33,301 bases of DNA from Scatonaster sp045598705 (GCA_045598705.1 JAZLMM010000023.1:1-33301), one strand, 5' to 3'; counted from the stretch's first letter, positions 21,962 to 30,549 are shown. Notes: generated by a model not told the origin, from the letters alone. Numbers and translations are program-made.

Positions 21962-24277
21962 ATGAAGAAAACAGTAGCGATGTTGCTCGCGCTTTCTATG
22001 CTGACAAGTCTTGTTGCCTGTAAGATAACAGATGACACGACGGCATCGAGTAGTGAAAGTTCGAACACAGAAACGTCCGTCGAGTCTACTTCTGAGACTT
22101 CAGAATCAGAAACAAGCGCGACACAAGCAGTTGATCCCAATGCGGGACATCGTGCAACAAGAGAACTATTTGATGGTGCTTTCGCATTAGATGAAAGCTT
22201 TGACGATCCATCCACTTTTGCTTGGGTGACTTATACCGAGTCAGGTGGATCGTATCAATTAAATTGTGTAGACGGTCAGATGGTTGCGACTATCCAGGAT
22301 GTTGGTTCGGTCATGCACGCATGCCAGATTTTCCTGGATGGATTCCAGATCTTTCAGAATGCAGAGTATTGCATCGAATTCGATATCTATAGCGATATGG
22401 AGCGTGATTTCGAATGGCGTATCCAATTGAATGGCGGCGACTACCACGCTTATTGCGGCGAAGAACATGCGCACATGGGCACCGAACCGACACACATCTC
22501 GTATACTTTTACAATGTACGAAGCTAGTGATCCGGCACCGCGATTTGCATTTAACTTAGGTTATCAGGAGAGCATGACGGATCCGAAACCACATACCGTC
22601 CACATCGATAATCTAACGATGAAGGTGCTCAACAGTTCTAATGCTGTAGAGATTGAGCCGTTGGAGGCTGCAAATCCGATTTCTCTCAATCAGATTGGAT
22701 ATAAGCCGAACGATGCGAAGTCTGTCTTTATTTCCAACAAGGACGATTCCAAATTCGATATTATCGACGTCAATACCAACGAAGTGGTCTATTCTGGTGA
22801 ACTTAGTGACGAGATGCTCTGCAGCGCAACATTGGGCTATGTCAAAGAAGGTGATTTTACCGACTTCAACACACCGGGTGAATACTTGGTTCGTACCGAT
22901 GTGACCGGTGAATCCTATCCGTTTGAGATTGCTGACGATGTTTACGATGAGGTACTCCGCGCATCTGTTCTTATGTTGTATACACAGCGTTGTGGTTGTG
23001 AAGTGAAGGCAGACATCGGAGAGGAGTATGCAGATTTCGTCCATCCTGAATGCCATATGGGTGAAGCAATCATCTATGGTACGGATGAGAAGATTGATGT
23101 TAGCGGTGGATGGCATGATGCAGGCGACTATGGTCGTTATTCTGCACCGGGTGCGAAGACCGTTGCTGACTTGCTGATGACCTATCAAGATGCGAAGTAC
23201 GATGCAGATAATCTGGGTATTCTGGAGAGCGGCAATGGCGTACCGGATATTCTCGACGAAGCTCGTTACGAACTGGAATGGCTCTTCAAGATGCAGGCTG
23301 ATAACGGCGGCGTCTATCACAAGGTCACTGCACCGAATTTCCCTGCAACTGTTATGCCGGAAGAAGAGACCGAACAGCTCTATGTATACCCGATCTCTAC
23401 GACTGCAACCGGTGACTTCGCTGCAGTAATGGCGAAAGCTTCTGGCATCTATGCACAGTACGATGAAGCATTTGCAAACAAGTGCCTCGAAGCTTCTAAG
23501 AAGGCCTATGAGTATATGGAAGCAAATGCAGAGGCGGATACAAAGGGCTTCTTGAACCCAGAGGGTGTTGAAACCGGTGAGTATCCGGATGCAATCAATA
23601 CAGACGAATGGTTCTGGGCAGCGATGGAACTCTATGTTGTAACAGGTGAGCAGACTTATCTTGATCGGGCAAAAGCACTCTACCATGATGATATGGAGCT
23701 GGGTCTGGGCTGGATCGAAATGGGCCTTTACGGTATCCATGCTTATCTGACTTCTGATCTGGCAGATCAGGATGCGGCATTCAAGGAGACACTTACAAAC
23801 CGTGTACTGGATGAAGTAAGTATGGCCAATATGGTTTCCCGTCGTGAAGGTTACTATAACCGCATGCGTGCCATCTACCCATGGGGCAGTAACCTGACAA
23901 TCAGTAATAACGGTATCCTCTATGCATTGGCTTACAAGATCAGTGGGGAAGAAGAATATCGTGAGCTGTCCGGCTACCAGGTAGACTACATTCTGGGTAT
24001 GAATCCTTGTGGCTATAGCTTCTTGACTGCTTTCGGTGATCACGCGGCGGAGCACCCGCATCACAGACCTTCCCAGAATAAGGGACATACGGTTCCGGGT
24101 ATGGTGGTTGGTGGTCCGAACAGTGATCCTGCCGATCCATATGCAATTACCGTTCTGATGGATATGCCGGGTGGAATGTGCTATGTCGATAACGACCAGT
24201 GCTACTCCATCAACGAAGTTGCCATCTACTGGAACTCTCCTTTCATCTACATCCTTGCGATGAAGGCTAGTAACTAA
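21962..24277 (+). CDS. Glycoside hydrolase family 9 cellulase, lipid-anchored
   Basis: This 771-residue protein is a predicted surface endoglucanase that cuts beta-1,4-glucan. A signal peptide ends in the lipobox LVAC (C20), so it should be anchored in the membrane. A Ser/Thr/Glu-rich linker (about 24-55) is followed by a beta-rich region resembling a CBM4/9-type carbohydrate-binding module (about 75-225). An Ig-like CelD_N domain (about 238-322) starts with ISLNQIGYKPNDAK. The GH9 catalytic domain spans about 325-768. It has GGWHDAGDYGRY (D386 and D389, nucleophile/base), HPHHRPS (698-704) and the acid E752 in SINEVAIYWNSPF. There is no dockerin, so it is not cellulosomal. AGGAGG-like GGAGGATAG precedes the ATG. 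It stands alone between its promoter and terminator. Confidence 0.95.
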   Translation: MKKTVAMLLALSMLTSLVACKITDDTTASSSESSNTETSVESTSETSESETSATQAVDPNAGHRATRELFDGAFALDESFDDPSTFAWVTYTESGGSYQLNCVDGQMVATIQDVGSVMHACQIFLDGFQIFQNAEYCIEFDIYSDMERDFEWRIQLNGGDYHAYCGEEHAHMGTEPTHISYTFTMYEASDPAPRFAFNLGYQESMTDPKPHTVHIDNLTMKVLNSSNAVEIEPLEAANPISLNQIGYKPNDAKSVFISNKDDSKFDIIDVNTNEVVYSGELSDEMLCSATLGYVKEGDFTDFNTPGEYLVRTDVTGESYPFEIADDVYDEVLRASVLMLYTQRCGCEVKADIGEEYADFVHPECHMGEAIIYGTDEKIDVSGGWHDAGDYGRYSAPGAKTVADLLMTYQDAKYDADNLGILESGNGVPDILDEARYELEWLFKMQADNGGVYHKVTAPNFPATVMPEEETEQLYVYPISTTATGDFAAVMAKASGIYAQYDEAFANKCLEASKKAYEYMEANAEADTKGFLNPEGVETGEYPDAINTDEWFWAAMELYVVTGEQTYLDRAKALYHDDMELGLGWIEMGLYGIHAYLTSDLADQDAAFKETLTNRVLDEVSMANMVSRREGYYNRMRAIYPWGSNLTISNNGILYALAYKISGEEEYRELSGYQVDYILGMNPCGYSFLTAFGDHAAEHPHHRPSQNKGHTVPGMVVGGPNSDPADPYAITVLMDMPGGMCYVDNDQCYSINEVAIYWNSPFIYILAMKASN

Positions 24278-24304
24278 GTCGAACGAGTTATCTTAAGTAT
24301 AATC

Positions 24305-24340
24305 AAGGCCGTCTCATTGATATGAGGCGGCCTTTTCTTG
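24305..24340 (+). terminator. Intrinsic terminator of the cellulase gene
   Basis: A 13-bp stem (24305-24317 with 24322-24334, one T-G pair) has a TGAT loop and is followed by TTTTCTTG. The next promoter's -35 falls inside this hairpin. Confidence 0.9.
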
Positions 24341-24346
24341 TATAAT
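24317..24346 (+). promoter_or_regulatory. Putative promoter of the cobalamin riboswitch operon
   Basis: TATAAT (24341-24346) is perfect. TTGATA (24317-24322) lies 18 bases upstream, within the loop of the preceding terminator. The riboswitch begins about 12 bases downstream, consistent with a start near 24353. Confidence 0.7.
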
Positions 24347-24357
24347 ACGTACGTGCC

Positions 24358-24553
24358 ATCGGTGCCTATGTAGTAATAGGAGAATAGGGAATGCGGTGAG
24401 AATCCGTAGCAGCCCCCACTACTGTAACCCGATACGAAATCCGAAGAAAGCCATTGTCGCGAAAGACACGCCCCCGAATGGACGTCGTGAGTAGTCGATG
24501 AGAAGGTGAAATGGAGAGTAGACGATGCGGGTAAGCCAGGAGACCTGCCGGTG
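24358..24553 (+). ncRNA. Cobalamin riboswitch (adenosylcobalamin type)
   Basis: The element has the diagnostic conserved core: GGTGCC near 24361, AATAGGGAATGCGGTGAGAA at 24383-24402, CCGTAGCAGCCCCCACTACT at 24404-24423 and the B12 box GCCAGGAGACCTGCCGG at 24535-24551. It precedes btuF, the usual target. No clear terminator follows; CTTCT near 24576 could pair with AGAAG in the btuF ribosome-binding region (24601-24605), which suggests translational control, an inference. Confidence 0.95.
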
Positions 24554-24615
24554 AGTTTGCTATATTACTTTGGTACTTCTCGGGGAAGGGAGAGGGAAGA
24601 AGAAGGAGATTCGAA

Positions 24616-25569
24616 ATGAATCATTTGAGAAGAGCGGCTACTATACTTGCCGCGGTCGTTCTTGTGTCTTTACTTGGTATTTGGACGAGTGGATGCAAGA
24701 AGCAGGAGAAGAAATCCACGCAGACTTCATCCGTGCTTTCCGAGAATCAGACAGTGTATCCGTTGGAGTTTACGGATTCCTATGGCAATTCGGTCAGGAT
24801 CGAATCAGCGCCACAGCGGATCGTTTCGTGTGGCCCGGCCATTACTGAACTCGTGTACGAATTGAATCAGCAAGACAAGTTGGTGGGACGCACCGACTAT
24901 TGCAACTATCCAGAGGCATGTCTTGAGATCACTTCGGTGGGCGCCATTGATACACCTAGCGTGGAGGCGATTGTTGCACTTCAACCAGATCTCGTTATTA
25001 CTTCCTCAGTCTTCTCCAAGGACGCTTATGAGCAGTTGACAGGACTTGGTATCAAGGTCATCTGTTTCAATGAGGAACGAGATCCCGATGGTGTCTACAA
25101 TATGATCGCCTCATTTGGCCAGGTCATGAATGCGAACGAAGAAGCTTCTGCGGCGATAGTGGAAATGAAATCCAAGATCGAATCGATACAAAGCAGAATT
25201 CATGCATCGCAGCAAGCCGCGCCGAGTGTCTACTATGTAGTGTCCTTTGGCGAGTATGGTGATTTCACCTGTGGCGGTGATACCTATATCCATCAGATAA
25301 TCACCTTGGCTGGCGGCCGAAATATCGCAGAAGATGTAGTGGGATGGTCTTTCTCCGTGGATCAGCTGATCGAGAAAGATCCGGACATTATTATCGTTCC
25401 GTTATGGGCCAAGGAAGACTTCGTGAAGACGGCGCCTTACGATCAGTTGTCGGCCGTGAAGAATGGTAAAGTTTATACTATTGATACCGATATGCTAGAC
25501 CGTCAAGGTGTACGAAATGCAGATGCAATTGAGAAACTTGCAAGTATCTTCTATCCAGAAGAATTCTGA
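24616..25569 (+). CDS. btuF: Cobalamin-type ABC transporter substrate-binding lipoprotein
   Basis: This 317-residue protein is a class III periplasmic-binding-type protein (BtuF/FecB fold). Its signal peptide ends in the lipobox TSGC (C27), so it is lipid-anchored outside the membrane. Motifs include PQRIVSCGPAITELVYEL, VGRTDYCNYP, SVEAIVALQPDLVI and the late WSFSVDQLIEKDPDIIIVP. The cobalamin riboswitch upstream points to cobalamin or a corrinoid as ligand; a siderophore binder would share the fold. AAGGAG precedes the ATG. It is followed after 11 bases by the permease gene. Confidence 0.93.
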   Translation: MNHLRRAATILAAVVLVSLLGIWTSGCKKQEKKSTQTSSVLSENQTVYPLEFTDSYGNSVRIESAPQRIVSCGPAITELVYELNQQDKLVGRTDYCNYPEACLEITSVGAIDTPSVEAIVALQPDLVITSSVFSKDAYEQLTGLGIKVICFNEERDPDGVYNMIASFGQVMNANEEASAAIVEMKSKIESIQSRIHASQQAAPSVYYVVSFGEYGDFTCGGDTYIHQIITLAGGRNIAEDVVGWSFSVDQLIEKDPDIIIVPLWAKEDFVKTAPYDQLSAVKNGKVYTIDTDMLDRQGVRNADAIEKLASIFYPEEF

Positions 25570-25580
25570 GGAATGAATCT

Positions 25581-26645
25581 ATGGCAGAACAATCTTCACA
25601 CAAAGTATCTATGCCACTTCTAGGGGGAGGCCTCCTCATTCTGCTGGTCATCTCTATAATCTGGGCAATCGGCGTCGGCGCAGTGTCGATTCCGCTCTCC
25701 GAATCGGCTCGAATCGTCGTTTCCCAAATCCCCGGTGTGCCGAAAGAGAGACTTCTATCCGGGATACCAGAGACCCACGTGACTATTATCTTCCAGGTGC
25801 GATTGCCTCGTGTGCTCCTCTCTGGCCTTGTAGGTGCAGCACTTGCAGCGACAGGCGTAGTGCTCCAAGCGTTGTTCCGAAATCCCTTGGCAGATCCTCA
25901 GGTGTTGGGCATCTCATCTGGAGCGGCCTGTGGCGCAGCAGTGGCAATCGTGGCCGGCATAGGTTTCACCATCGGCGGTGTGAGTAGCATCTGGCTCTGC
26001 GCTTTCATCGGTGCGATCTTGACGATGCTTCTCGTATTCCGAGTGGCCAGAATCGCTTCAGCCAATTCGGCAACTAGCATACTCCTAGCAGGCATCGCCT
26101 GTTCCTCTATGCTGACGGCAGCCATTACGATCATGATGATGTGGAATAGGAACAAATTGGAACAGATCTACCTTTGGATGATGGGCAGTTTCTCCGCTGC
26201 CAATTGGTTGCGTGTCGGCTTTGTTGCGCTCGTTCTCCTACCTGCAATTAGCTGCTTTATGGTATTGGGCCGTGAATTGGACATGATCAGCCTTGGCGAA
26301 CAGGAAGCAAGAAGTATGGGCGTCTCGGTAAGAAGAACACGCGTGATTGCGGTCGTGGTCACCTCTCTTCTTGTCGCAGCCAGTGTATCAGTAAGCGGCA
26401 TCATTGGCTTCGTAAGTCTGGTGATCCCCCATATTGTTCGCTTGTTGAGCGGTCCCAAGTCCCGCAAACTGATTCCGCTAAGTATTCTGTTTGGCGCGAT
26501 CTTCATGATTGCATGTGATACACTGAGCCGTTCCCTTGTTCCGCCAACGGAGATACCGGTGGGCGCCATTACGCAGATTATCGGCGCACCGTATTTCCTC
26601 TACCTACTCAGTCAGTCCCGAAAGAAAGAGAGCGAAGGAAGATGA
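25581..26645 (+). CDS. btuC: Cobalamin-type ABC transporter permease (FecCD family)
   Basis: This 354-residue integral membrane protein has about nine to ten hydrophobic segments and belongs to the FecCD/BtuC permease family. Signatures are RLPRVLLSGLVGAALAATG, VLQALFRNPLADPQVLGIS (split here), GQEARSMG-like EQEARSMGVSVRR, and the ATPase-coupling SVSGIIGFVSLVIPHIVRLL. Two copies form the channel. GAGGA precedes the ATG. The stop overlaps the btuD start in ATGA. Confidence 0.94.
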   Translation: MAEQSSHKVSMPLLGGGLLILLVISIIWAIGVGAVSIPLSESARIVVSQIPGVPKERLLSGIPETHVTIIFQVRLPRVLLSGLVGAALAATGVVLQALFRNPLADPQVLGISSGAACGAAVAIVAGIGFTIGGVSSIWLCAFIGAILTMLLVFRVARIASANSATSILLAGIACSSMLTAAITIMMMWNRNKLEQIYLWMMGSFSAANWLRVGFVALVLLPAISCFMVLGRELDMISLGEQEARSMGVSVRRTRVIAVVVTSLLVAASVSVSGIIGFVSLVIPHIVRLLSGPKSRKLIPLSILFGAIFMIACDTLSRSLVPPTEIPVGAITQIIGAPYFLYLLSQSRKKESEGR

Positions 26646-27421
26646 ATATCCAGGTAAACCAAGTCAAATACCAACCCAACGGAGCGATAGATCCCATCCT
26701 TCAAGAGGTGACTACATGCTTTGAACCTGGCCATCTGACGGCACTTCTGGGTCCCAATGGCTCTGGCAAGACCACGCTGCTTCGACATTTCCTTTGCCAA
26801 ATTTCACCTACGGCAGGTACGATTGAAGTCGGTGGCAAGGCCCCGCAAGAATACGCGGCACGAGACCTTGCCAAACTTCTCTCCTGGGTGCCGCAACAAG
26901 GCAGTGAGGGAAGTGCTTTTACCGTAGAAGATATGGTTAGCATGGCAAGATATCCATATAAGAGAGTCTTCGAGTCAGAGACGGATGATGACCGCGAAAT
27001 TGTAAGCGCGGCCATGGAAGACCTGGAATTATCCTCACTTAGGAAGAGAAATTTCGCATCCTTGTCCGGCGGAGAGCAACAAAGAACACTGATTGCACGA
27101 GCTTTCTCACAGACCACACCGTGGATTCTGATGGACGAGCCTACGTCGAACTTGGATGTACGGCATCAGATCGAAGTACTGGAACTGCTACGCAATAAAG
27201 TGGATGAAGGAAGCACCAGCGCGATTATCGTCATGCATGATTTCAACTTGGTTGCGCGCTATTGCGACCGCGCAGTGTTGCTCCAATCTGGAGAAGTCGT
27301 GGCATCTGGGGCGACCGAGAAGGTCTTGGTGCCTCCCATTCTGGAACAAGTGTATGGTGTTCATTTCGAAATGATCGAACAGTCCGGGCAGAGATTCTTC
27401 TTGGTAAGTCGGGCAGAATGA
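26642..27421 (+). CDS. btuD: Cobalamin-type ABC transporter ATP-binding protein
   Basis: This 259-residue ATPase powers the importer. It has Walker A GPNGSGKTT (37-45), the Q-loop region SWVPQQ (81-86), the ABC signature LSGGEQQR (141-148), Walker B WILMDEP (161-167) with catalytic E166, and the switch histidine in VMHDFN. It belongs to the BtuD/FepC class. The ATGA overlap with btuC indicates translational coupling. A new promoter starts five bases after its stop. Confidence 0.95.
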   Translation: MNIQVNQVKYQPNGAIDPILQEVTTCFEPGHLTALLGPNGSGKTTLLRHFLCQISPTAGTIEVGGKAPQEYAARDLAKLLSWVPQQGSEGSAFTVEDMVSMARYPYKRVFESETDDDREIVSAAMEDLELSSLRKRNFASLSGGEQQRTLIARAFSQTTPWILMDEPTSNLDVRHQIEVLELLRNKVDEGSTSAIIVMHDFNLVARYCDRAVLLQSGEVVASGATEKVLVPPILEQVYGVHFEMIEQSGQRFFLVSRAE

Positions 27422-27425
27422 AACC

Positions 27426-27454
27426 TTGGGCGAGGTGGACAGCTGTGTTACAAT
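27426..27454 (+). promoter_or_regulatory. Putative promoter of the transglutaminase-like gene
   Basis: TTGGGC (27426-27431) and TACAAT (27449-27454) are 17 bases apart. The -10 is preceded by TGT, an extended -10. It lies just after btuD, with no terminator between. Confidence 0.6.
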
Positions 27455-27487
27455 AACTACGACATAGAAGAAAGAGCGAGGGCGCAC

Positions 27488-28147
27488 ATGGAGTTTTATA
27501 CGAAAGCAGAACATTTCGAAGAATATCTCGAAGTGAGTGAATACATTAATCACAATCATATCAAGGTGGTCTACATCGCCAACTATTTGATGGAGACGGT
27601 CATGAAGGATCTTTCCGAGGGAAAAGAGATGAAGTATCTTGATCCGGAAATCGAGTTTGCATCCCGTGCCTTCGAGTTCGTAAGGGACCAGATCTCTCAC
27701 AGTAACGATGCAGGTCGCAAGGAATTGTGTCTGAAGGCGTCGGAAGTGCTCGACAAACGAACGGGCCTATGCTTCGGGAAATCCCATCTCCTGTGTGCAA
27801 TCTTACGCGCGGCCGGGATTCCTGCAGGACTCTGCTACCAGTATCTGCGTCTGGATGAGAATGATGAGCAGTCACCGCTGATTCTGCATGGCCTCAACGC
27901 AATCTACTTCGAGTCATTGGGTGCTTGGATCCGTGTCGACGCCCGCGGCAACAAGTCAGGTGTGGATGCACAGTTCTCGATTGAAGAGGAGAAGCTCGCT
28001 TTCCCAGTTCGTCCAGGACTCGGCGAGACGGATCTGCCATTCATTTTCCCGCGTCCGGACCTAGGTGTCATCGGGCAGTTGAAGCGTTTCAAGACTACGC
28101 AAGAAGCCATGGCCAATCTCCCGGAGAAAATCATGGGTAAGTGCTGA
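27488..28147 (+). CDS. Transglutaminase-like superfamily protein
   Basis: This 219-residue cytoplasmic-looking protein has the papain-like transglutaminase triad: C95 in RTGLCFGKSHLL, H134 in LILHGLNAIYF and D151 in WIRVDARGNK. The LLCAILRAAGIPAGLCYQY segment is typical of the superfamily. Such bacterial proteins are usually cysteine proteases or amidases rather than cross-linking enzymes; the substrate is unknown. It has no signal peptide. The ATG at 27488 lies after a weak GAGGGC motif. It appears to be a single-gene unit. Confidence 0.88.
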   Translation: MEFYTKAEHFEEYLEVSEYINHNHIKVVYIANYLMETVMKDLSEGKEMKYLDPEIEFASRAFEFVRDQISHSNDAGRKELCLKASEVLDKRTGLCFGKSHLLCAILRAAGIPAGLCYQYLRLDENDEQSPLILHGLNAIYFESLGAWIRVDARGNKSGVDAQFSIEEEKLAFPVRPGLGETDLPFIFPRPDLGVIGQLKRFKTTQEAMANLPEKIMGKC

Positions 28148-28202
28148 ACAAGACTGAAATGTCGCGAAAATCGTCAAATGCGTAAATGATATGTGGAAAT
28201 GC

Positions 28203-28231
28203 TTGACGTGGGTGGGGTTAGATGTTATTAT
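28203..28231 (+). promoter_or_regulatory. Promoter of tRNA-Cys
   Basis: TTGACG (28203-28208) and TATTAT (28226-28231) are 17 bases apart, 22 bases before the tRNA. Confidence 0.75.
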
Positions 28232-28253
28232 CTTATTCGCTGATTGCAAAGTC

Positions 28254-28327
<74 letters not shown>

Positions 28328-28331
28328 AGTG

Positions 28332-28361
28332 AAGACCGTCCAGAAGGACGGTCTTTTTTTT
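28332..28361 (+). terminator. Intrinsic terminator after tRNA-Cys
   Basis: A perfect 10-bp stem (28332-28341 with 28346-28355) has an AGAA loop and runs into eight T residues. Confidence 0.95.
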
Positions 28362-28432
28362 ATCCCATGGATCATTTCCGAGGCCTTTGTGCGCTCTTTT
28401 TGCGAAGATACGGAAAATATGGTCTGAAAAGA

Positions 28433-28441
28433 TGATATAAT
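28433..28441 (+). promoter_or_regulatory. Extended -10 promoter of the helical-repeat gene and hisA
   Basis: TGATATAAT combines a TGn extension with a perfect TATAAT (28436-28441), 29 bases before the start codon. No clear -35 is visible at 17-18 bases. Confidence 0.55.
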
Positions 28442-28470
28442 GCTAAAGAAGATTTTCCCGGAGGTGCACC

Positions 28471-29415
28471 ATGACGCACGCGACACAGCTTTTTACCGAG
28501 TTTAACAAGAGACTTTCCAAGGTTTGCGAGGCTTTTGCCGACCAGGTCACATCAGAAGATGGACCGACAGAAGGTGAGATGGCCGAACATTTCAAGAGTT
28601 TTCGTGCTTATATCGAGCGAGAGACTGCACCATTCTGGAAAGAGAAGAAGAGCTATCTCGATGATCAAGACGGTGAGACATACATCTCCGAGATGAACTT
28701 AGAAGAGGTACTGGAAGCATTCAATGAAGCATCGATGCTTGTTGATGACGAAGCAACGCCTTATCCGCTGGTGGATCGCCTGAAGTCTTTCGGTGAACCG
28801 GCTTGTGAACGTCTTCTGAACATGGTGCTCGATGCATCTTGGCAGCCACAGGAAGGCGAGGACGAGAATGAATTCTTCGTCAAATTCCAACCTTGTGTTG
28901 CAGCGATTCGTTTCTTCGGAACGGCACAGTATGAGCCTGCCATGGAACCGGTCCTTACTCGTTTCTGCAGTTTCCCCAGCACCCAAGAGTATATCGCTGA
29001 CTCGGTAAAAGTCATGATGCTCGGTCTTGCTGAGAAATCTGTTCCGACATTGATTGACTTCCTGCTGAATCGCTCTGATGAAGATATTACCGGTCCGTAT
29101 GAGGACATGATGATCATGCTTACCCAGGTCGGCATCAAGAACCAACAAAATGAGATCTATCAGGCTTTGCGTGCAGCATTCCGACGCATGAAGGCGAAAG
29201 TCATCGCAGTAATCTGCATTGGTGACTATGGTGACCCGCGTGGTATTGCATTACTGAAGGGCTACCTGGATCGTACAGTTCACACGATCGACCGTGAGAC
29301 CTTCTATGAGGCGCTGTCTGCAATTCGCAGACTTGGCGGTGAGATCAACGATATTCAGGATCCATTCCATGATTTCACCAATAAGACCGGGAAGAAAGCG
29401 CCGAATAAGAAGTAA
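28471..29415 (+). CDS. Uncharacterised acidic protein with HEAT-like helical repeats
   Basis: I do not recognise a named family. The 314-residue protein is soluble, acidic and predicted almost wholly helical, with no signal peptide or membrane span. Several stretches look like HEAT-type repeat pairs, such as PLVDRLKSFGEPACERLLNM, KSVPTLIDFLLNR and GIALLKGYLDR. These suggest a protein-interaction scaffold. The C-terminus is basic (NKTGKKAPNKK). GGAGGTG precedes the ATG. It lies 15 bases before the eukaryotic-type hisA and very likely shares its mRNA, but a role in histidine synthesis is not shown by the sequence. Confidence 0.75.
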   Translation: MTHATQLFTEFNKRLSKVCEAFADQVTSEDGPTEGEMAEHFKSFRAYIERETAPFWKEKKSYLDDQDGETYISEMNLEEVLEAFNEASMLVDDEATPYPLVDRLKSFGEPACERLLNMVLDASWQPQEGEDENEFFVKFQPCVAAIRFFGTAQYEPAMEPVLTRFCSFPSTQEYIADSVKVMMLGLAEKSVPTLIDFLLNRSDEDITGPYEDMMIMLTQVGIKNQQNEIYQALRAAFRRMKAKVIAVICIGDYGDPRGIALLKGYLDRTVHTIDRETFYEALSAIRRLGGEINDIQDPFHDFTNKTGKKAPNKK

Positions 29416-29430
29416 TAAGGGAGGAACTGC

Positions 29431-30225
29431 ATGGAATTTCGCCCATGTATTGATATCCATAACGGACAAGTGAAGCAGATCGTAGGCGGCACATTGGATG
29501 ATTCCGGTGCGAAAGAGAATTTCGTCTCAGAATATAGTTCGGCCTATTTTGCGCGATACTATCAGGAACTTGGGATTCGTGGTGGACACATCATCATGCT
29601 CAATAAGGTGGGTACGCTGGAATACGAAGCGAGTCGAGTTGCTGCGATGGAAGCTTTAATGGCCTATCCAGGCGGGATGCAGGTAGGTGGCGGAATCAAC
29701 GCAGAGAATGCAAGTGATTTTATCGAGGCTGGCGCAAGCCACGTCATTGTGACCTCCTACGTTTTCTCACGCGGCATGATCAACTATGACAACTTGCGAA
29801 GACTTGTCGAAGCGGTCGGGCGTGAACACATTGTACTGGACCTCAGTTGCCGGAAGAGAGACGGTAAGTATTATATCGTTACAGACCGTTGGCAACGATT
29901 CACTGAGACCGAGCTCACAGCACAAGTTCTAAGTGAACTCGCATGTTATTGCGACGAATATCTTATCCATGCCGTCGATGTAGAAGGCAAGGCTGCAGGC
30001 CCGGATGCTACACTGTTCGGTGTTTTCCACGCTTATCTGGAGGAGGCCACAGACGATTGCCCCGTTCGGCCAATCACCTATGCAGGTGGAATACATTCCT
30101 ATGACGATATTCGTGCCTTGAAAGAAGTATCCGAAGGACGTGTGAACATCACTGTCGGTTCGGCTCTGGATTTATTTGGCGGAACGATGAGTACTAAAGA
30201 GATTCTGGCGATATGTGAAGCGTAA
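29431..30225 (+). CDS. hisA: Eukaryotic-type HisA (HIS6-like ProFAR isomerase)
   Basis: This 264-residue TIM-barrel enzyme should convert ProFAR to PRFAR, step four of histidine synthesis. It resembles the fungal HIS6 branch (the TIGR02129-type family) more than ordinary bacterial HisA. Diagnostic segments are CIDIHNGQVKQIVGGTLDD, QVGGGIN, VIVTSYVFS, VLDLSCRKRDGKYYI, LIHAVDVEG and YAGGIHSYDDI. Putative catalytic aspartates are D8 and D183. The his operon upstream has all other enzymes of the core path but no hisA, so this gene fills the gap. GGGAGG precedes the ATG. It shares a short unit with the HEAT-like protein gene. Confidence 0.93.
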   Translation: MEFRPCIDIHNGQVKQIVGGTLDDSGAKENFVSEYSSAYFARYYQELGIRGGHIIMLNKVGTLEYEASRVAAMEALMAYPGGMQVGGGINAENASDFIEAGASHVIVTSYVFSRGMINYDNLRRLVEAVGREHIVLDLSCRKRDGKYYIVTDRWQRFTETELTAQVLSELACYCDEYLIHAVDVEGKAAGPDATLFGVFHAYLEEATDDCPVRPITYAGGIHSYDDIRALKEVSEGRVNITVGSALDLFGGTMSTKEILAICEA

Positions 30226-30244
30226 GCAGTTATATATTTAGACA

Positions 30245-30274
30245 TGAAAAAAGCCGTCTCACTTGAGACGGCTT
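30245..30274 (-). terminator. Intrinsic terminator of minus-strand tRNA-Gly, perhaps bidirectional
   Basis: An 11-bp inverted repeat (30251-30261 with 30264-30274) is followed on the minus strand by six T residues. On the plus strand no T-run follows, but it may also slow readthrough from hisA. Confidence 0.88.
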
Positions 30275-30279
30275 CTAAA

Positions 30280-30354
30280 TGGAGCGGGATACGAGATTCG
30301 AACTCGCGACTTTCACCTTGGCAAGGTGACACTCTACCACTGAGTTAATCCCGC
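30280..30354 (-). tRNA. tRNA-Gly (GCC)
   Basis: On the minus strand the acceptor stem GCGGGAT pairs with ATCCCGC, followed by discriminator T and encoded CCA. The anticodon stem holds TTGCCAA, with anticodon GCC at 30320-30322. The D arm (AACTCAGTGGTAGAGT) and T arm (GCGAGTTCGAATCTCGT) are standard. Confidence 0.97.
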
Positions 30355-30375
30355 GCTTTTCAGTCAACAATGGAT

Positions 30376-30404
30376 ATTATATTCGCGAAGATAGGGTATG
30401 TCAA
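30376..30404 (-). promoter_or_regulatory. Consensus promoter of tRNA-Gly
   Basis: On the minus strand TTGACA (30399-30404) and TATAAT (30376-30381) have a 17-base spacer, a perfect consensus promoter 21 bases upstream of the tRNA. Confidence 0.93.
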
Positions 30405-30521
30405 CACTTTTTTTGAACTGACCGAGAAAGTTTGTGTAAAAACATACTATATATATAATATACATTAATAACAGAAAGAAGAAGGCGTGATTGCGAATCG
30501 GCCTGATATTAGGTGTGAAAC

Positions 30522-30549
30522 TTGCAATAAGAATGATTTCTGATATGAT
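30522..30549 (+). promoter_or_regulatory. Putative promoter of the one-span membrane protein gene
   Basis: TTGCAA (30522-30527) and TATGAT (30544-30549) are 16 bases apart, 36 bases before the start. A TATAAT at 30454 with weak -35 is a second candidate. The rest of 30405-30585 is AT-rich and holds nothing else I can identify. Confidence 0.5.

Noticed and set aside
22613..24088. 491-codon minus-strand frame opposite the cellulase gene
   Set aside because: It is the antisense shadow of a well-supported GH9 gene and has the Cys/Ile/His-rich composition typical of such shadows.
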